A stretch of 64,000 nucleotides of DNA, from positions 1-64,000 of the forward strand of contig SBGP01000005.1 of NCBI GenBank assembly GCA_006226595.1, in the 5' to 3' direction. Below the pieces are notes generated by a model, which had not been told where the DNA came from, ran no database searches, and worked only from the letters and a program-made list of their open reading frames with translations. Below, one piece after another: positions 8,340 to 19,055 of the stretch. Numbering within the stretch: position 1 is the stretch's first letter; every line of letters begins with the position of its first letter. Source of the stretch: Deltaproteobacteria bacterium (GTDB lineage Bacteria; Myxococcota_A; UBA796; GCA-2862545). The position numbers and the translations under genes are program-made.

Positions 8340-9325
8340 CGCGCCTCGAGCGAGGCCAGGCCCTCGGCAAACAGCGTGCGCACGCGCTCGACGAGGGCAG
8401 GGGGCGAGATCGGGCGGAGCTTTCCGCCGAAGGACGCGATCCACGCGGCGACTTCGGGCAGGCCCGCGGCCTCGAAGGAGAGCACCACTGCGCCGTCGGC
8501 TTCCTCGCGGATGCGCTGGGTGTGGTGGTAGGTGCGCTCGCGCGTGAGGTGTGCGACCTCGGGGGCGAAGCGAACCGCGATGCGGTGGATGGCCTGCTCC
8601 TGGTACACACCGAAGCCGGACTTCGCGAAGTCCTCGACGTCGAAGGACGGGTCGGGCTCGAAGGTCTCGTCGAGGATCTCGGCGTCGACGACGCGCTGCA
8701 CCGCGAAGATGCGGACGCCCTCGTTCTTGCGGCACCAGGCAATCAGATACAGCCGCCCGTTGTGGAACCAGGTGGCGTAGGGCTCGACGTCGCGGGGCTC
8801 GGGGTCTTCTCCCGGCTTGGCGTAGGACAAGCGAAGCACCTGCTCGACGTGGATGGCTTCCTGGATGGTGTCGATCGCCGCGCTGTGCTCGCCATACGCG
8901 CCGGGAGCGCTGAACGATGCGAGGTTGAGCTGCGCCATCTGCTCGACGAACTCCCGGCCGCTCGGGGTGAGCATGGCTTCGAGCCGCTGGCGGAGGTCGG
9001 CGAGGGCTTCGCCGGCCGTCGTCTGCTGAAGCGGCTGGGCGAGCTGCTCGGTGAACAGGATGGCGAGGACCTCGGTCGGGCGCACGGGCACGTTCCACTC
9101 GCCCTTGCCCTCGCGGAGCACGCGCCAGCGACCTTCCTCGGACTCGAGGCCGAAGCCCGCATCCTGCAGCGCCTCGAGGTCCCGGTACACGGTTCGCAGG
9201 GACGAAGGCTGGTCGATCACCTCGGCCAGCTCCTGCACCGTGAGTCCGCGGCGAGCGGCTTCGAGCGCGCGGAGCAGCGCCCACTGGCGAAGGACCTGAC
9301 GACCTCGCTGAACTTCTCGGACCAT
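8336..9325 (-). CDS. WYL-domain (YafY-like) transcriptional regulator
   Basis: 329 residues from MVREVQRGRQ. An N-terminal winged helix-turn-helix (about 15-70; LTVQELAEVIDQ, RTVYRDLEALQDAGF) is followed by a WYL domain with WFHNGRLYLIAWCRKN and a conserved Arg-Phe-rich end (GVRIFAVQRVV), then a WCX-like C-terminal region. WYL regulators sense small ligands or nucleic acids and control stress or defence genes. No target is suggested by the neighbours, which converge. An in-frame ATG 36 bases upstream is possible but less likely. Confidence 0.88.
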   Translation of the reverse strand: MVREVQRGRQVLRQWALLRALEAARRGLTVQELAEVIDQPSSLRTVYRDLEALQDAGFGLESEEGRWRVLREGKGEWNVPVRPTEVLAILFTEQLAQPLQQTTAGEALADLRQRLEAMLTPSGREFVEQMAQLNLASFSAPGAYGEHSAAIDTIQEAIHVEQVLRLSYAKPGEDPEPRDVEPYATWFHNGRLYLIAWCRKNEGVRIFAVQRVVDAEILDETFEPDPSFDVEDFAKSGFGVYQEQAIHRIAVRFAPEVAHLTRERTYHHTQRIREEADGAVVLSFEAAGLPEVAAWIASFGGKLRPISPPALVERVRTLFAEGLASLEAR

Positions 9326-9544
9326 GTCAACTGCCTCGCTCGCGTCGGCTCGAGAGACCACCCCTCGACGCCGACGGTCGTGTGGAAACGCCTACGAAGT
9401 ACCACGAACATGCGGGGGCGTGGGCTTGGACAGCCGTGGTCGTGACCTCAGCTGTCAACGAGGCGCCCTAGCCTTGACCCGCCCACCGAGCTGTTCGGTG
9501 ACGCAAGGCTTGGATGAAGGGGACGCCCCGTTGGCATGTTGGCC

Positions 9545-9573
9545 GGGCGGCAGCGCCAGTGTGGCTGCCGCCC
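9545..9573. other. 10-bp GC-rich hairpin in the 9326-9647 gap
   Basis: GGGCGGCAGC at 9545-9554 pairs perfectly with GCTGCCGCCC at 9564-9573 around a 9-base loop. It lies in the 322-base gap between the start of the WYL gene and the start of the Asp-rich lipoprotein, about 75 bases before the latter. No T-run follows on either strand, so it may be a leader hairpin or an operator. The rest of the gap holds no gene I can support. Confidence 0.45.
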
Positions 9574-9647
9574 GCGCTCCTCGTGTCGGCCTCTGAGGCA
9601 GGGACGTCCACAGCGGATGACCCGTTCGCGGGTGGTCGAGGTGTGCG

Positions 9648-10103
9648 ATGAAGATGCGAGAGATGGTGCTGGTGCTGGGCGTGGCAGGAGCCTGTGGCAG
9701 CGAGCCCGACGAGTGTCCGGACGGGTTCCTGCGCGACAACGCGGGCAACTGCATCCAGATGACTGGCGGGGATGCGGACACGGATGCGGACAGCGACACG
9801 GATGCGGACAGCGATGCCGACTCCGATGCGGATACCGACACGGACGTGGAGCCGTCCATCGTGTGGGTGGATGCCTACTGCGACGGCACCGCGAGCAACT
9901 GGGACTGGCTGGTGACCATCGACCTCGGCACCGACGTGCCCGCGGTGGCGGTGTCCTGCGACATCTACCAGACCAACGCCTACTACGGGTACATCGACCT
10001 GTTCAACGTCGGCGGAGGCACGCTCTGGTACGGCGATGCCTGGGAAGACGACCTGGGCATGAACTGCGACTATACCTGGTTGGCGGACTGCTATGCCTGG
10101 TAG
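9648..10103 (+). CDS. small lipoprotein with Asp-rich repeat linker
   Basis: 151 residues (a second start at Met3 is possible). MKMREMVLVLGVAGACGSEP has a lipobox GAC. DECPDGFLRDNAGNCI follows, then a roughly 25-residue linker alternating Asp with Ala/Thr/Ser, encoded by short repeats around 9773-9848. The C-terminal 85 residues contain four Cys and many aromatic residues (GTASNWDWLV, CDYTWLADCYAW) and look like a small disulfide-bonded beta domain. This signal-linker-domain design is common in myxobacterial surface proteins. Function unknown. Confidence 0.75.
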   Translation: MKMREMVLVLGVAGACGSEPDECPDGFLRDNAGNCIQMTGGDADTDADSDTDADSDADSDADTDTDVEPSIVWVDAYCDGTASNWDWLVTIDLGTDVPAVAVSCDIYQTNAYYGYIDLFNVGGGTLWYGDAWEDDLGMNCDYTWLADCYAW

Positions 10104-10301
10104 TGCCACCAGCGCGGACCGCGGCGTCCACGCATCGCCGCGGGTGGTGGCGCAGCCGCCCGAGCGCGTTCGGGTCATGGCGGCTCAGCCGAGCCTGAAC
10201 GACCTGTTCATGCTCCGGGGCGTGATGCACGCCGAGTGGTGCTTGCTGGTGGTGGGCTTCGCGTGCCTGCTGTGTGCGAGGGCCTGATCCCAGACGCACG
10301 A

Positions 10302-10335
10302 GCGGCCGCGCGGTGCGTGAACACCGGGCGGCCGC
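10302..10335. terminator. bidirectional hairpin between convergent genes
   Basis: GCGGCCGC (10302-10309) with GCGGCCGC (10328-10335), and inside it CGGTG (10311-10315) with CACCG (10322-10326), around loop CGTGAA. There is only a single G-G mismatch. It sits between the plus gene ending at 10103 and the minus gene ending at 10358. No T-run is present, as is usual in such GC-rich genomes. The 255-base gap otherwise holds no gene I can support. Confidence 0.6.
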
Positions 10336-10357
10336 GGAGAACGCAGAAGACACTCGC

Positions 10358-13300
10358 CTAGGGCTGCAGCGAGACCCACTCGTCCATGGTCGAGATGCTG
10401 CAGCCGTGAAGCTCGTGGCCCCGGCCGCGCTCGAGCAGGACGATGATCTGCGCGCAGCTGCAGCCGTTGGTGTCCTCCATCGTGTAGGCGCGCTTGGGGC
10501 CGACGCCCTCGGGGTCGACGGTGTCGAAGATGCCGTCGCCGTCGATGTCGGCCCAGCGGTTGATCCCCAGACCCTGGAAGGGCACGCCCGCGTCGAGGTC
10601 GGACTCCGCGGTGTCCGGGCACACGTCCACGTCGCCGCAGATGCCGTCGCCATCGGCGTCGTCGAAGGCGTCGTTGGCGCACACGTCGCACACGTCGCCC
10701 ATGCCGTCGCCGTCGCTGTCGAGCTGATCCGGGTTGGCGTCGCTCGGGCACGTGTCGCAGGCGTTGGTGAAGCCATCAGCATCGGCGTCGACCACGCAGT
10801 CCTCGGAGTCCTGGGCCCACGTCGCGGCACAGGTGGAGGGGCTGTCGGTGCAGTCGGCGTACGCGGTGGTCGCGTCGTCGTAGCAGGCGGAAGGGCAGCT
10901 GTCGGTCGGCGCATCGCAGCCGATCAAGCAGGCGTACTCCACGTCGATGGACACCTGCACGCAGTTGGCGCCCGGGTCGTCGGCCTCGCAGGCGAGCATC
11001 GCCTCCATGGCGTCGGCGGCACACTGGGCCTCGCACGGCGGCGGACCGTCTTCGTCACAGGCATCGCCGATGCCGTCGCCGTCCCAGTCGGCCTGGTCGG
11101 GGTTGTAGACGTCGCAGTTGTCGTCGTCGTCGCCCGTGCCGTCGCCGTCGTCGTCCCCATCGCAGGCGTCGCCGAGGCCATCGCCATCGGTGTCGGTCTG
11201 ATCCGGGTTGGGCACGCCCACGCAGTTGTCGTCCTCGTCGTCGGTGCCGTCGTCGTCGGTGTCACCGTCGTCGTCCGTGACGAGCTGGAGGATGATGTTG
11301 AGCAGGCGGTCGGCGAGCAGGTCCTGCGAGGTGAGCAGGAACGGCGCATAGGCCGTGTTCACCGGCGGCTCGACGATGATCTGGAACAGCGACTCCGGGA
11401 TGTCGGCGGTGCACACGCGGGTGTCCAGCTCGTCCTGGCACGTCTCGTAGCAGGTCGAGAAGCCACTGCCGTAGTTGCCCCCACACACGCCCGAGTCTTC
11501 GCCGGAAGCGAGGCAGTCGTTGTACGCCTGCTCCTCGGCCATCCAGCACTCCTGGTCGCAGATCCAGGGGTCGCAGGGCACCTCGACGGTGCCGGCCTCG
11601 CGCGTCGGCAGCATGACGAAGCGCGCGCGACCGTCCGCGCCGACGTTGGCGTAGCCCCAGTTCTCCGAGCCGGTCCAGGTGACGCCGTCGCCAGAGAAGG
11701 GCTCGATCTGGTACGAGCCGACGCGCAGCGTCGAGTTCGGGACCGGGCTGCCGAAGATGTCCTGCACGAAGGTGTCGAGCCAGGTCAGCGGCAGGGCCAC
11801 GTCGAGCTCGCGATCCGTGGTGAGCGAGAGGGTGCCACCGTACAGGTTCCACGACGTCGACACGTAGCCGGTGGTGCCGTCCGACTCGCTGTGGCCGCCC
11901 CACATCCGCAGGTTCCAGTCGCCCGTACCCGCGTAGAGCGAGTAGGCGCCGGTGCTGTCGGTGCACGCCTGGCGGCTGAACCAGCGCTGGCTGAGCTGGA
12001 AGCACTGGCCGGGCACCGGAGCGCCATCGCGTCCGGTGACCACGCCGTACACCTGCACACCGGGGGGCGCGACGAGGGTGACGGTGGTGTCGACCGGCGC
12101 GGTCACGCCTTCCTCGGCGATGGGGCCGAGCTGGGTGGACTGCGGCGGATCCGCGGCGACCACGAAGGTCGAGGCCTGCAGGTCCTGCGTGCACACTCGG
12201 GTGTCGAGCTCGTCGAGACAGGTGGTGCGGCAGGCGCTGTAGTTCGTGTACCAGTCGTCCCAGCAGGTGTAGTCGGTGGGGTCCGCGTTCTGGCAGTCCA
12301 TCGCGAGCTGATCGGCGACCTGGTAGCACTCGGTGTCGCAGACGCTCTCCGTGCACGGCACCTCGACGGTCGCGTCCTGCTGGGTCGCGAGCAGCGTGAA
12401 GCGGGCGAGGCCGATGTCGTCGCCACTGCCGGTGCGGCCGTAGTTCTGCGAGTTGTTGCCCGTCCAGCGAATGTCGGTGGACGTGAACGGGTGCACGTTC
12501 GAGTTCGTGGAGAACGCGGTGCTGTTCGGCACGGGGGCACCCTGGCCGTCCTCGAGGTGGACGTCGAGCGCGACCGTCGGCAGGGTGATGTCGCGGTAGC
12601 TGTCGGTGAGCAGCTCGAGGGACCCGCCATACAGGTTCCAGTTGCTGCTCGTGTAGCCATTGCCGGTCGCCTCGTTCCACGAACGACCGCCCCACAGCCT
12701 CACGGACCAGGTACCCGGCGCCACCTCGATCGAGAAGGCGCCGGTGACATCCGTGCACTCCTGCTCCTGGAGGCCGTTCCGGCTGAGCGCGATGCACTGG
12801 CCCTGCATGGGCGTACCGTCGCGGTCGAGCACGCGCCCCGCGAAGATCAGCGTCTCGGGCAGGACCACGGTGTGGCTGGTGTCCACCTGTGCCGTGAGGC
12901 CGTCGTCGCGCTGCTGCGGCAGGTTCGGGTCCTGAGGATGCACGGTGACCGAGAACTGCGACTCGGTCACGGGGTAGGTGCACACCCGCGTGTCGATGTT
13001 GTCGATGCAGTCGGCGTAGCAGGTCTGGTAGGTGTCGTCGTAGACGGTCCAGCAGTCGGTTCCGCCGGCCGTCTCGCAGTCGATGCGTGCCTGTTCTGCG
13101 TCGCTCCAGCACTCCTGGTCGCAGACGTAGGGCTCGCACGGGACCTCGACTTCGCCGTCCGCCTGGGTCTGGAGCAGGGTGAAGCCGAGCTGCCCGGAGG
13201 CGTCGGTCAGGCCGTTGCCGTTGTTGTTGCTCCCGGTCCAGCGCAGCCCCTCGGAGGTGAAGGCCTCGACGACGGAGTTGCTGACGTACACCTGGGCGTC

Positions 13301-13960
13301 GGGCACCCGCGTGCCCGAGCTGGTCTCGACGGTGAGGTCGAGGGACACGGTCGGCAGCACGTAGTCGTGGTGGGTGTCGGCAGGCAGCGACAGCTGGCTG
13401 TACAGGTTCCAGCCCGAGCTGCCCCACTGGCCGGTGTGGGCGGGGCGGTTGCCGTACAGTCGCACGTCGTAGTCGCCCGCGATCACGTCCACGGTGAACG
13501 CGCCGGCGACGTCCGTGCACACGTTGTACTGCTGGAGCGCGCCCTCGCCGTACAGGTAGAAGCACTGGCTCGGCAGCGGGTTGCCCGAGCGGTCGCTGAC
13601 CGTGCCCGAGTAGGTGACGGCGCTCGCCGGCAGGACCATGACGATGTCGAGGTCGCTGGAACCCGAGACCACCACGTCCGGGCTGATCGACACCAGGAAC
13701 GGGCTGCCGACGGGCGGGGTCGCGCGTACGGTCCACAGGCCGTCGGCCACCGACGCGATGTCGTACAGGCCTCCCGCGTTGGTCGTCGCGCTCGCAACGG
13801 TCGCGTCGGTGGCATCGAGAACCTCGATGAACACGTTCTCGAGCGGTGCGTTGGTGCTGTCGGTGACCAGACCCGAGAGGGAGCCGGCGTAGGCGGGAGC
13901 CATCCACACCAGCGCGCTGCCGAGGGCAGCGACACGGGGGATGAGCGGGGAACAATGCAC
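10358..13960 (-). CDS. large secreted modular protein: carboxypeptidase-regulatory-like and Cys-rich modules, thrombospondin-3 repeats
   Basis: 1200 residues from GTG preceded five bases upstream by GGAGG. The signal peptide ends APAYA at about 25. A carboxypeptidase-regulatory-like beta domain (28-110) is followed by three homologous modules of about 240 residues. Each module has a GxPxxxQCxxL strand, TSxWNLYGG, a WTGS-type motif, VEVPC...CDQECW and a Cys-rich helix pair ending DTRVCT. Next come thrombospondin type 3 calcium repeats (for example [17 protein letters not shown]) and two Cys-rich segments. It is probably an extracellular or surface structural protein stabilised by calcium and disulfides. 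Function unknown. Very long open frames on the opposite strand are composition artefacts. Confidence 0.88.
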   Translation of the reverse strand: MHCSPLIPRVAALGSALVWMAPAYAGSLSGLVTDSTNAPLENVFIEVLDATDATVASATTNAGGLYDIASVADGLWTVRATPPVGSPFLVSISPDVVVSGSSDLDIVMVLPASAVTYSGTVSDRSGNPLPSQCFYLYGEGALQQYNVCTDVAGAFTVDVIAGDYDVRLYGNRPAHTGQWGSSGWNLYSQLSLPADTHHDYVLPTVSLDLTVETSSGTRVPDAQVYVSNSVVEAFTSEGLRWTGSNNNGNGLTDASGQLGFTLLQTQADGEVEVPCEPYVCDQECWSDAEQARIDCETAGGTDCWTVYDDTYQTCYADCIDNIDTRVCTYPVTESQFSVTVHPQDPNLPQQRDDGLTAQVDTSHTVVLPETLIFAGRVLDRDGTPMQGQCIALSRNGLQEQECTDVTGAFSIEVAPGTWSVRLWGGRSWNEATGNGYTSSNWNLYGGSLELLTDSYRDITLPTVALDVHLEDGQGAPVPNSTAFSTNSNVHPFTSTDIRWTGNNSQNYGRTGSGDDIGLARFTLLATQQDATVEVPCTESVCDTECYQVADQLAMDCQNADPTDYTCWDDWYTNYSACRTTCLDELDTRVCTQDLQASTFVVAADPPQSTQLGPIAEEGVTAPVDTTVTLVAPPGVQVYGVVTGRDGAPVPGQCFQLSQRWFSRQACTDSTGAYSLYAGTGDWNLRMWGGHSESDGTTGYVSTSWNLYGGTLSLTTDRELDVALPLTWLDTFVQDIFGSPVPNSTLRVGSYQIEPFSGDGVTWTGSENWGYANVGADGRARFVMLPTREAGTVEVPCDPWICDQECWMAEEQAYNDCLASGEDSGVCGGNYGSGFSTCYETCQDELDTRVCTADIPESLFQIIVEPPVNTAYAPFLLTSQDLLADRLLNIILQLVTDDDGDTDDDGTDDEDDNCVGVPNPDQTDTDGDGLGDACDGDDDGDGTGDDDDNCDVYNPDQADWDGDGIGDACDEDGPPPCEAQCAADAMEAMLACEADDPGANCVQVSIDVEYACLIGCDAPTDSCPSACYDDATTAYADCTDSPSTCAATWAQDSEDCVVDADADGFTNACDTCPSDANPDQLDSDGDGMGDVCDVCANDAFDDADGDGICGDVDVCPDTAESDLDAGVPFQGLGINRWADIDGDGIFDTVDPEGVGPKRAYTMEDTNGCSCAQIIVLLERGRGHELHGCSISTMDEWVSLQP

Positions 13961-14253
13961 GAGGACCTCCGTCGTCCGGGGCAGGGAAGCCGCGCTGCTA
14001 TGCCAAAGCGACGCACCGGCAAGCGGGTTTCAGAGGTCTCTGGATCGAGTACCGTCGCGCGCTCGCAGCTGTGAATGCCGATAGCTGCCGGATGCGCCGA
14101 AAATTTTTGGCGTCACCGGAGATTTTCTTACATCTGTGTGGATTGGGTGCTTTTGCGCCGTCTGGACAACTGAATGGTGCATCACTCGGAACGCGCGCGA
14201 TCGTGACGGCGACGAGTGACCGGGGGGGCTAGGATCTCCCCTCGGAGGTCGAG
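13961..14253. promoter_or_regulatory. divergent promoter region with AT-rich patch
   Basis: This 293-base gap separates the divergent starts at 13960 (minus) and 14254 (plus). It holds the most AT-rich stretch seen in this neighbourhood, around 14095-14135. The near-palindrome CGCCGAAAATTTTTGGCG (14095-14112) is followed by GATTTTCTTACATCTG. Promoters and an operator for either gene are likely here, but no convincing -35/-10 pair could be fixed. Confidence 0.4.
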
Positions 14254-15117
14254 GTGTGGTTGCTGTTCTTCCTCGGGTGTCAGGCCAGTGGGCAGCCGGT
14301 CGAGTTCGTGGAGCTCCCCGCAGGCACGGTCGAGCGTGGCACCCCGCAGAGCTTTGACCGGGGTGTCGGTCACCAGTGGAACCGCGCGCCCGGTGACACC
14401 CTCTCGGTGTCCGCGTTCGCGATGGCGAAGACGGAGACCACGGTCGCCCAGTACCGAGCCTGCATCGAGGCCGGGGCATGCCGGACGCCGTGGATTGCGT
14501 ACGAGAAGGACTCGTGGAAGGAGGACTGCACCTTCCGGGACGTCGGCCACGACAAGCTGCCCGTGAACTGCGTGTCCATCGGCCAGGCGAGCACCTTCTG
14601 TGCGTGGGCGGGCGGGCGTCTGCCCACCGAGGCGGAGTGGCAGTACGCGGCCAGCAGCGCGGGCACGCGGGGGCCATATCCGTGGGGAGAGGCCAAGCCG
14701 ACTTGCAAGCATGCGGTGGTCGCGTTCACGGACCCGAAGCCCGGAGAGCTCGCCGAGTGCGCGCAGGGCATTCAGCCCGTGTGTTCGCGTCCGGCCGGCA
14801 ACACGGCACAGGGACTGTGCGACATGGCCGGCAACGTGCAGGAAGCGGTGGCCGACTGGTGGGACCCGGACGCGCACGAGCTCCCCGACAAGCAGGACCC
14901 CACCGGTCCGGAAGCGGGCTGGACCAACGGAAAGGCGGGTCCGGGGCACGTGATCCTCGGGGGGCACTACAACGACGCCGCATCCACCGACGGCATGCCC
15001 GACAACCTCGCGGTGTACCTCACCCCCGGCTGGCGCGAGATGTGGCCCGACGGGTCTGATGGCGCGGCGCGGGTGTACGAGACCGGCTTTCGCTGCGTGA
15101 GGGCGGTGGCGCCGTAG
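14254..15117 (+). CDS. SUMF1/formylglycine-generating-enzyme-like lipoprotein
   Basis: 287 residues from GTG behind a GGAGG. MWLLFFLGCQASG is a short lipoprotein signal. The family pattern follows: FVELPAGTVERGT, KTETTVAQYRAC, PVNCVSIGQASTFCAWAGGRLPTEAEWQYAA, YPWGE, LCDMAGNVQEAVADW and GFRCVRA at the end. True formylglycine enzymes oxidise a Cys in sulfatases, whereas most bacterial secreted relatives are binding or structural proteins or sensors. The active-site Cys pair cannot be assigned here. Function uncertain. Confidence 0.85.
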   Translation: MWLLFFLGCQASGQPVEFVELPAGTVERGTPQSFDRGVGHQWNRAPGDTLSVSAFAMAKTETTVAQYRACIEAGACRTPWIAYEKDSWKEDCTFRDVGHDKLPVNCVSIGQASTFCAWAGGRLPTEAEWQYAASSAGTRGPYPWGEAKPTCKHAVVAFTDPKPGELAECAQGIQPVCSRPAGNTAQGLCDMAGNVQEAVADWWDPDAHELPDKQDPTGPEAGWTNGKAGPGHVILGGHYNDAASTDGMPDNLAVYLTPGWREMWPDGSDGAARVYETGFRCVRAVAP

Positions 15118-15276
15118 GACAGGCGCGGCGGCCTCCGGGGTTGGGCTGGAGAGTGGGCCTCGAGACGGGTCTTTTCGCCTCGGTCGGCCAGCGGCGTTTG
15201 ATTCGCGTGAGATCCGGCGACAGGACCGGAAGGGTAGGTGCGGGCCGCCCCGAGTGGGGCCATTCATGGAGACCCC

Positions 15277-18200
15277 GTGCGTTCCCTGTCCTTGCTCTTC
15301 CTCCTCGTCGGCTGTGCCGACCTCCCGAACGAAGCGGGTCCCGACGGCTCGGATGCCCGCCTGCTCGCGTACCCGGTGAAGCAGTCGGCCACCCAGGACT
15401 TCCTGGACCTCGCCGAGATTGCCCCGGGCGTGGTGCCCTGTGCCAACGTCGGCGCGAGCCAGTGGACCGAGTCCGGGTGCTACAACCTCCAGCTGCCGCC
15501 GCAACCCTCGATCGTGCGTTCGTACGTGACGGCCCACGCCTCGGAGGGCCCCACGAATACGAACGTGGTGCCGTTCGGTCAGGAGCAGAGCCAATGGGTC
15601 GGCGGGCAGACCGTGCAGCTCGGCACGCGCTCATCCGTGGACGGGCGGCTGCAGCTGATCTCGTACCACCACGAACCGGTCCTCGGCATGGTGTACCCCG
15701 AGAACCTCACCCGCGGATGGCAGACCCAGCTGGGCGCCCGCGTGCAGCCCTCGGGAGCGACGGTGACGGTGAGGCCGTGGATGCTGATGAGCGACGACAG
15801 CATCTTCGGGGCGGCCGAACTCACCCAGAGCGGAAACTATCCGCACTACCCATGGTCCGGTGGCAGCGACCTGTGCAGCCGCGGGGAGGAGAGCGAGCCC
15901 TACGCGTGCCAGGCGCGAGCGTCCGCCACCCATCCGTTCATCGACGGCACCTGCTGGGACATCTCGATGATGACTGCGTTCACCCGGAGTGGCGAGTCGG
16001 AGTTCCGGAGCAACCGCCTGACCGTCTTCGCGGCCCACGCGGACGTGATTCCCACGCCGGATGACGACATCACGGCGACCGGCACGCTGGACCGACGCGT
16101 GGTGCTCTACCCGACGGCCGGTGTGGAGCGGTTCGGCGAAGGACTGGTCGACGGGCGCCGTCGCCTGCCGCCATGGTCGGACTTCGAGGCCCAGGCCGCG
16201 TTCGCGGCGCATGGCGGGTCGAGCTCGAACCCCTGGGTAGCGGCGCGCGACATGGCGAGCAACGAGTGCGCTGGCTTCGACAGTAGCGAGGTCGGCATGC
16301 CGCGATGGTGCTGGTTCTTCGCCGACCAGCAGACCAGTGGAGCCGTGCAGTCGCCGGACGAGCTGCAGAGCAGCACGTTCGTGCCGATCGAGCTGTCGAC
16401 CACAGCCGATGGCAAGGTCCTCGTGGGGCACGACGCGCGTGGTTCAGCGGGGGTTGGGGTGTTCTACGCCCACACCGACAACGCGTGCGACGCCTCGGGC
16501 TGGCGGGTCGCGAAGCCCCTGAGCCGAGCGGCGACCGACCCGGATGTACACGGCACCTACGGCTTCGCCGAGCACCCGATGCTGATGCCGGATGGCACGG
16601 CGCCTCCGGCCGGTCGGGCGATTGCGGGGGCCTACCCGTGGATCGACCGCTCTGGCGCGAACGTGTTCATCGGCGGGCACGTGCATCCCCGCGGCTGGCG
16701 CGAGTGTGGCGGACCTGCCGTTCAGGGCAGCGACTGCACCGCCGGCCTGGTGACCGACGCGAGCCACAAGAACGCCAAGGCGCCGAAAGTGTGGGGACTG
16801 TGGACCCGCGGCAAGATCGTGTACCTCGACGGGGTGCTCGAGGGAACCGACTACACCCGACGAGCGGACGGCGTCGACCAGCTTCCGTTCTACCTGTCTT
16901 TGTTCGACGACGCGGATTGGGTGCCGGTTCGGCCGGGCAACAACACCGACTTCTTCAGCCTCGAGCACCTGTTCAACCACTACGACGCGCTCGTGCCGAT
17001 CACGCCGGGCGACGTCGTGTGGACGGTGACGGCCGGCAAGAACCACGTGAACGGCGAGGTCGTGTTCGACGACTACCTGATGGAGGGGGGCCTCGTGGTG
17101 GCCCCGATGAACGCCAGACTCAAGGGCGTGCCGTCGTCGAGCGACGCGGGAGCTCCCCTGGCGTTCCGTCGTGAGAACGGCATGAGTATCGACCCGGCCC
17201 AGCCGAGCGACCCGACCTATGAGGCGTTCACCGGGAACGGACTCTTCCTTCAGAACAACGCGCCCCTGCCGCTGGAGACGCTCCCGATCCTCGAGCTCCG
17301 GGGCGGGGCATTCATTCCCCCGGTGAGCACGGGTGTGGTCGGGCGCGGCGTGTACCTCGACGGTCTCAATGACCGCATCGAGGTCGGCAACCTGTCGCAC
17401 GTGCGGGACTTCTACCTTGGCGCCTGGGTCGAGCCCCAGGACGGCAACGAGCGGACGCTGTTCGAGCTCTTCGATGGTGCACGCGTCAACGTGTCGGGCT
17501 CTGCGGTCCACCTTCGCCTCGATGACGGCTACGCGAGCGGCTCTTGCTCGCAGGGCAACACCACTGTCAGCTGGACCGGGCTGAGCCTGCCGGTCAATAC
17601 GTGGCACCACGTGGCGCTCGCGGTGGAGCAGCGGACAGGACAGACCCGAGTGCGCTTGTACGTCGACGGCACCGACCTCGGCGTGCGCACGGTGAACACG
17701 ACGACCCACTGGATGTCCCGCAGCTTCGTACTCGGCACCAACGACAGCTGGTGTGCCGACGGCGTGACCTACGCGCCGGTCAAGGGCTGGGTGGACGAGC
17801 TCAAGCTGTTCGAGCTCTCTCCAGGGGCCTTCGATAGCGACTACCTCGAGGAGGTCGCCTGCAACCGCGCTCTCGGAAGCCTCGGAGCCTTCGGGACCTG
17901 CGAGCAGATCGACTTCCGCACCTCCGAGACCCTGGATGCCAACGGCGTAGGCAGCGGACTCGAGTTCGCGAAGACCGCCTACGACGACGTCAGCTGCGGC
18001 AGCGACACGCATCGCAACGGGGATCCCGACTGCCTGCGCGAAGACCGCCTCGGTCTCGTCGAGCTCGATCCCGATCTGCCGCGTCCGGACCACAGTGGGA
18101 ACGGCTTCTGTCTCGAGTGCCACCAGTCGGGCTATCCGCAGGGACTTGGGGACGAGTGGACGCGCTTCGACCTGTCGACGGCCGCGCTGACGACCGGCGC

Positions 18201-18996
18201 GATGCCGATGCACGACGACCCGCGCCGCCAGCCTTCCCAGGCGCTGGCGATCCACGACTTCGACCTGTTCAACGGTGTGGAGACCGTGCTTCACGAGGAT
18301 GCAGCGAGGAACGAGTACTGCGACGGCGTGGACAACGACGGCGACGGCACTCGGGACCGGGGCTGCGGCTTGTGTCCCGCGCCCCAGGTCGAGGTCGGGC
18401 GGGTGGCCTTCGAGAGCGGGCGGATGCCGCTGTTCCGACAGCCGGACGGGACCTGGAATCCTCGGGCTGTGTCGACCATTGCGACGGGAGGGGCGGGTGA
18501 AGCGGCCAACTATTGCGGTGTGCAGTTCGCGCTGCCCGGCACCGCGATGGCCGTGCTGCCCATGAACGGGGACCTCAAGCCTTTCGTCGACGCCAGCTAC
18601 CGACTGCTGCCCTCTGTCGGGACCGAGGAGTATGTGTGCTGCGGTTCGCCCAGCGCGTCGCCCCCGTCGCCGAGGGTCGCGCTCGAGGCCTCGATCACCC
18701 CGATCCGCTTCGACGATGCCAACACGACGATGAGCGTGAGCTGCAACGCGGCCAGCGCCACGGGCTCGGGCATCGACTGGAATCGCACGCTGTACTGCGA
18801 CGCCGGAGCGGTCAGCGTGTCGTGTACCGGCGAGCATCCCGAGCTGTGGATTGCGGTCGGAGACCAGGCGCCTCGCGAGTTTGGCAGCTGCACCTCCACA
18901 TCGTGTTCGGCCACGACGACTGTCGGCGACACGCGTGCCGCGATCGAGTGTCGCTACGACCAGTACCATCCGCCACTGCGGGACGGCCTGTTCTAG
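15277..18996 (+). CDS. large lipoprotein with LamG-like domain, haem site and metal-binding motif
   Basis: 1239 residues from GTG 15277 (TGGAG upstream). The signal VRSLSLLFLLVGCADLP has lipobox LVGC. The first about 650 residues resemble the haem/monooxygenase-like lipoprotein at 6813 in style (many Trp, His and Gly; GGHVHPRGWREC). A concanavalin-like LamG domain spans about 686-868 (GVYLDGLNDRIEVGNL...HHVALAVEQ...LYVDGTDLG). A c-haem motif CLECH lies near 945 and CDGVDNDGDGTRDRGC near 1014, the putative metal-binding motif frequent in Myxococcota. A Cys-rich tail ends the protein. Probably surface exposed; function unknown. Confidence 0.85.
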   Translation: MRSLSLLFLLVGCADLPNEAGPDGSDARLLAYPVKQSATQDFLDLAEIAPGVVPCANVGASQWTESGCYNLQLPPQPSIVRSYVTAHASEGPTNTNVVPFGQEQSQWVGGQTVQLGTRSSVDGRLQLISYHHEPVLGMVYPENLTRGWQTQLGARVQPSGATVTVRPWMLMSDDSIFGAAELTQSGNYPHYPWSGGSDLCSRGEESEPYACQARASATHPFIDGTCWDISMMTAFTRSGESEFRSNRLTVFAAHADVIPTPDDDITATGTLDRRVVLYPTAGVERFGEGLVDGRRRLPPWSDFEAQAAFAAHGGSSSNPWVAARDMASNECAGFDSSEVGMPRWCWFFADQQTSGAVQSPDELQSSTFVPIELSTTADGKVLVGHDARGSAGVGVFYAHTDNACDASGWRVAKPLSRAATDPDVHGTYGFAEHPMLMPDGTAPPAGRAIAGAYPWIDRSGANVFIGGHVHPRGWRECGGPAVQGSDCTAGLVTDASHKNAKAPKVWGLWTRGKIVYLDGVLEGTDYTRRADGVDQLPFYLSLFDDADWVPVRPGNNTDFFSLEHLFNHYDALVPITPGDVVWTVTAGKNHVNGEVVFDDYLMEGGLVVAPMNARLKGVPSSSDAGAPLAFRRENGMSIDPAQPSDPTYEAFTGNGLFLQNNAPLPLETLPILELRGGAFIPPVSTGVVGRGVYLDGLNDRIEVGNLSHVRDFYLGAWVEPQDGNERTLFELFDGARVNVSGSAVHLRLDDGYASGSCSQGNTTVSWTGLSLPVNTWHHVALAVEQRTGQTRVRLYVDGTDLGVRTVNTTTHWMSRSFVLGTNDSWCADGVTYAPVKGWVDELKLFELSPGAFDSDYLEEVACNRALGSLGAFGTCEQIDFRTSETLDANGVGSGLEFAKTAYDDVSCGSDTHRNGDPDCLREDRLGLVELDPDLPRPDHSGNGFCLECHQSGYPQGLGDEWTRFDLSTAALTTGAMPMHDDPRRQPSQALAIHDFDLFNGVETVLHEDAARNEYCDGVDNDGDGTRDRGCGLCPAPQVEVGRVAFESGRMPLFRQPDGTWNPRAVSTIATGGAGEAANYCGVQFALPGTAMAVLPMNGDLKPFVDASYRLLPSVGTEEYVCCGSPSASPPSPRVALEASITPIRFDDANTTMSVSCNAASATGSGIDWNRTLYCDAGAVSVSCTGEHPELWIAVGDQAPREFGSCTSTSCSATTTVGDTRAAIECRYDQYHPPLRDGLF

Positions 18997-19055
18997 CCGT
19001 CTCGACTCGGGGGCTGCAGGTGGGCGCGTTGCGCTCCTGTGGCCCCCCAGAACAC

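Noticed and set aside
10274-14074. A 1266-codon open frame on the plus strand opposite the modular Cys-rich protein
   Set aside because: It is the antisense of a well-supported secreted protein with signal peptide, ribosome binding site and repeated domains. Its Val/Ala/Gly/Arg-rich translation shows no domain and is what high third-position GC produces.
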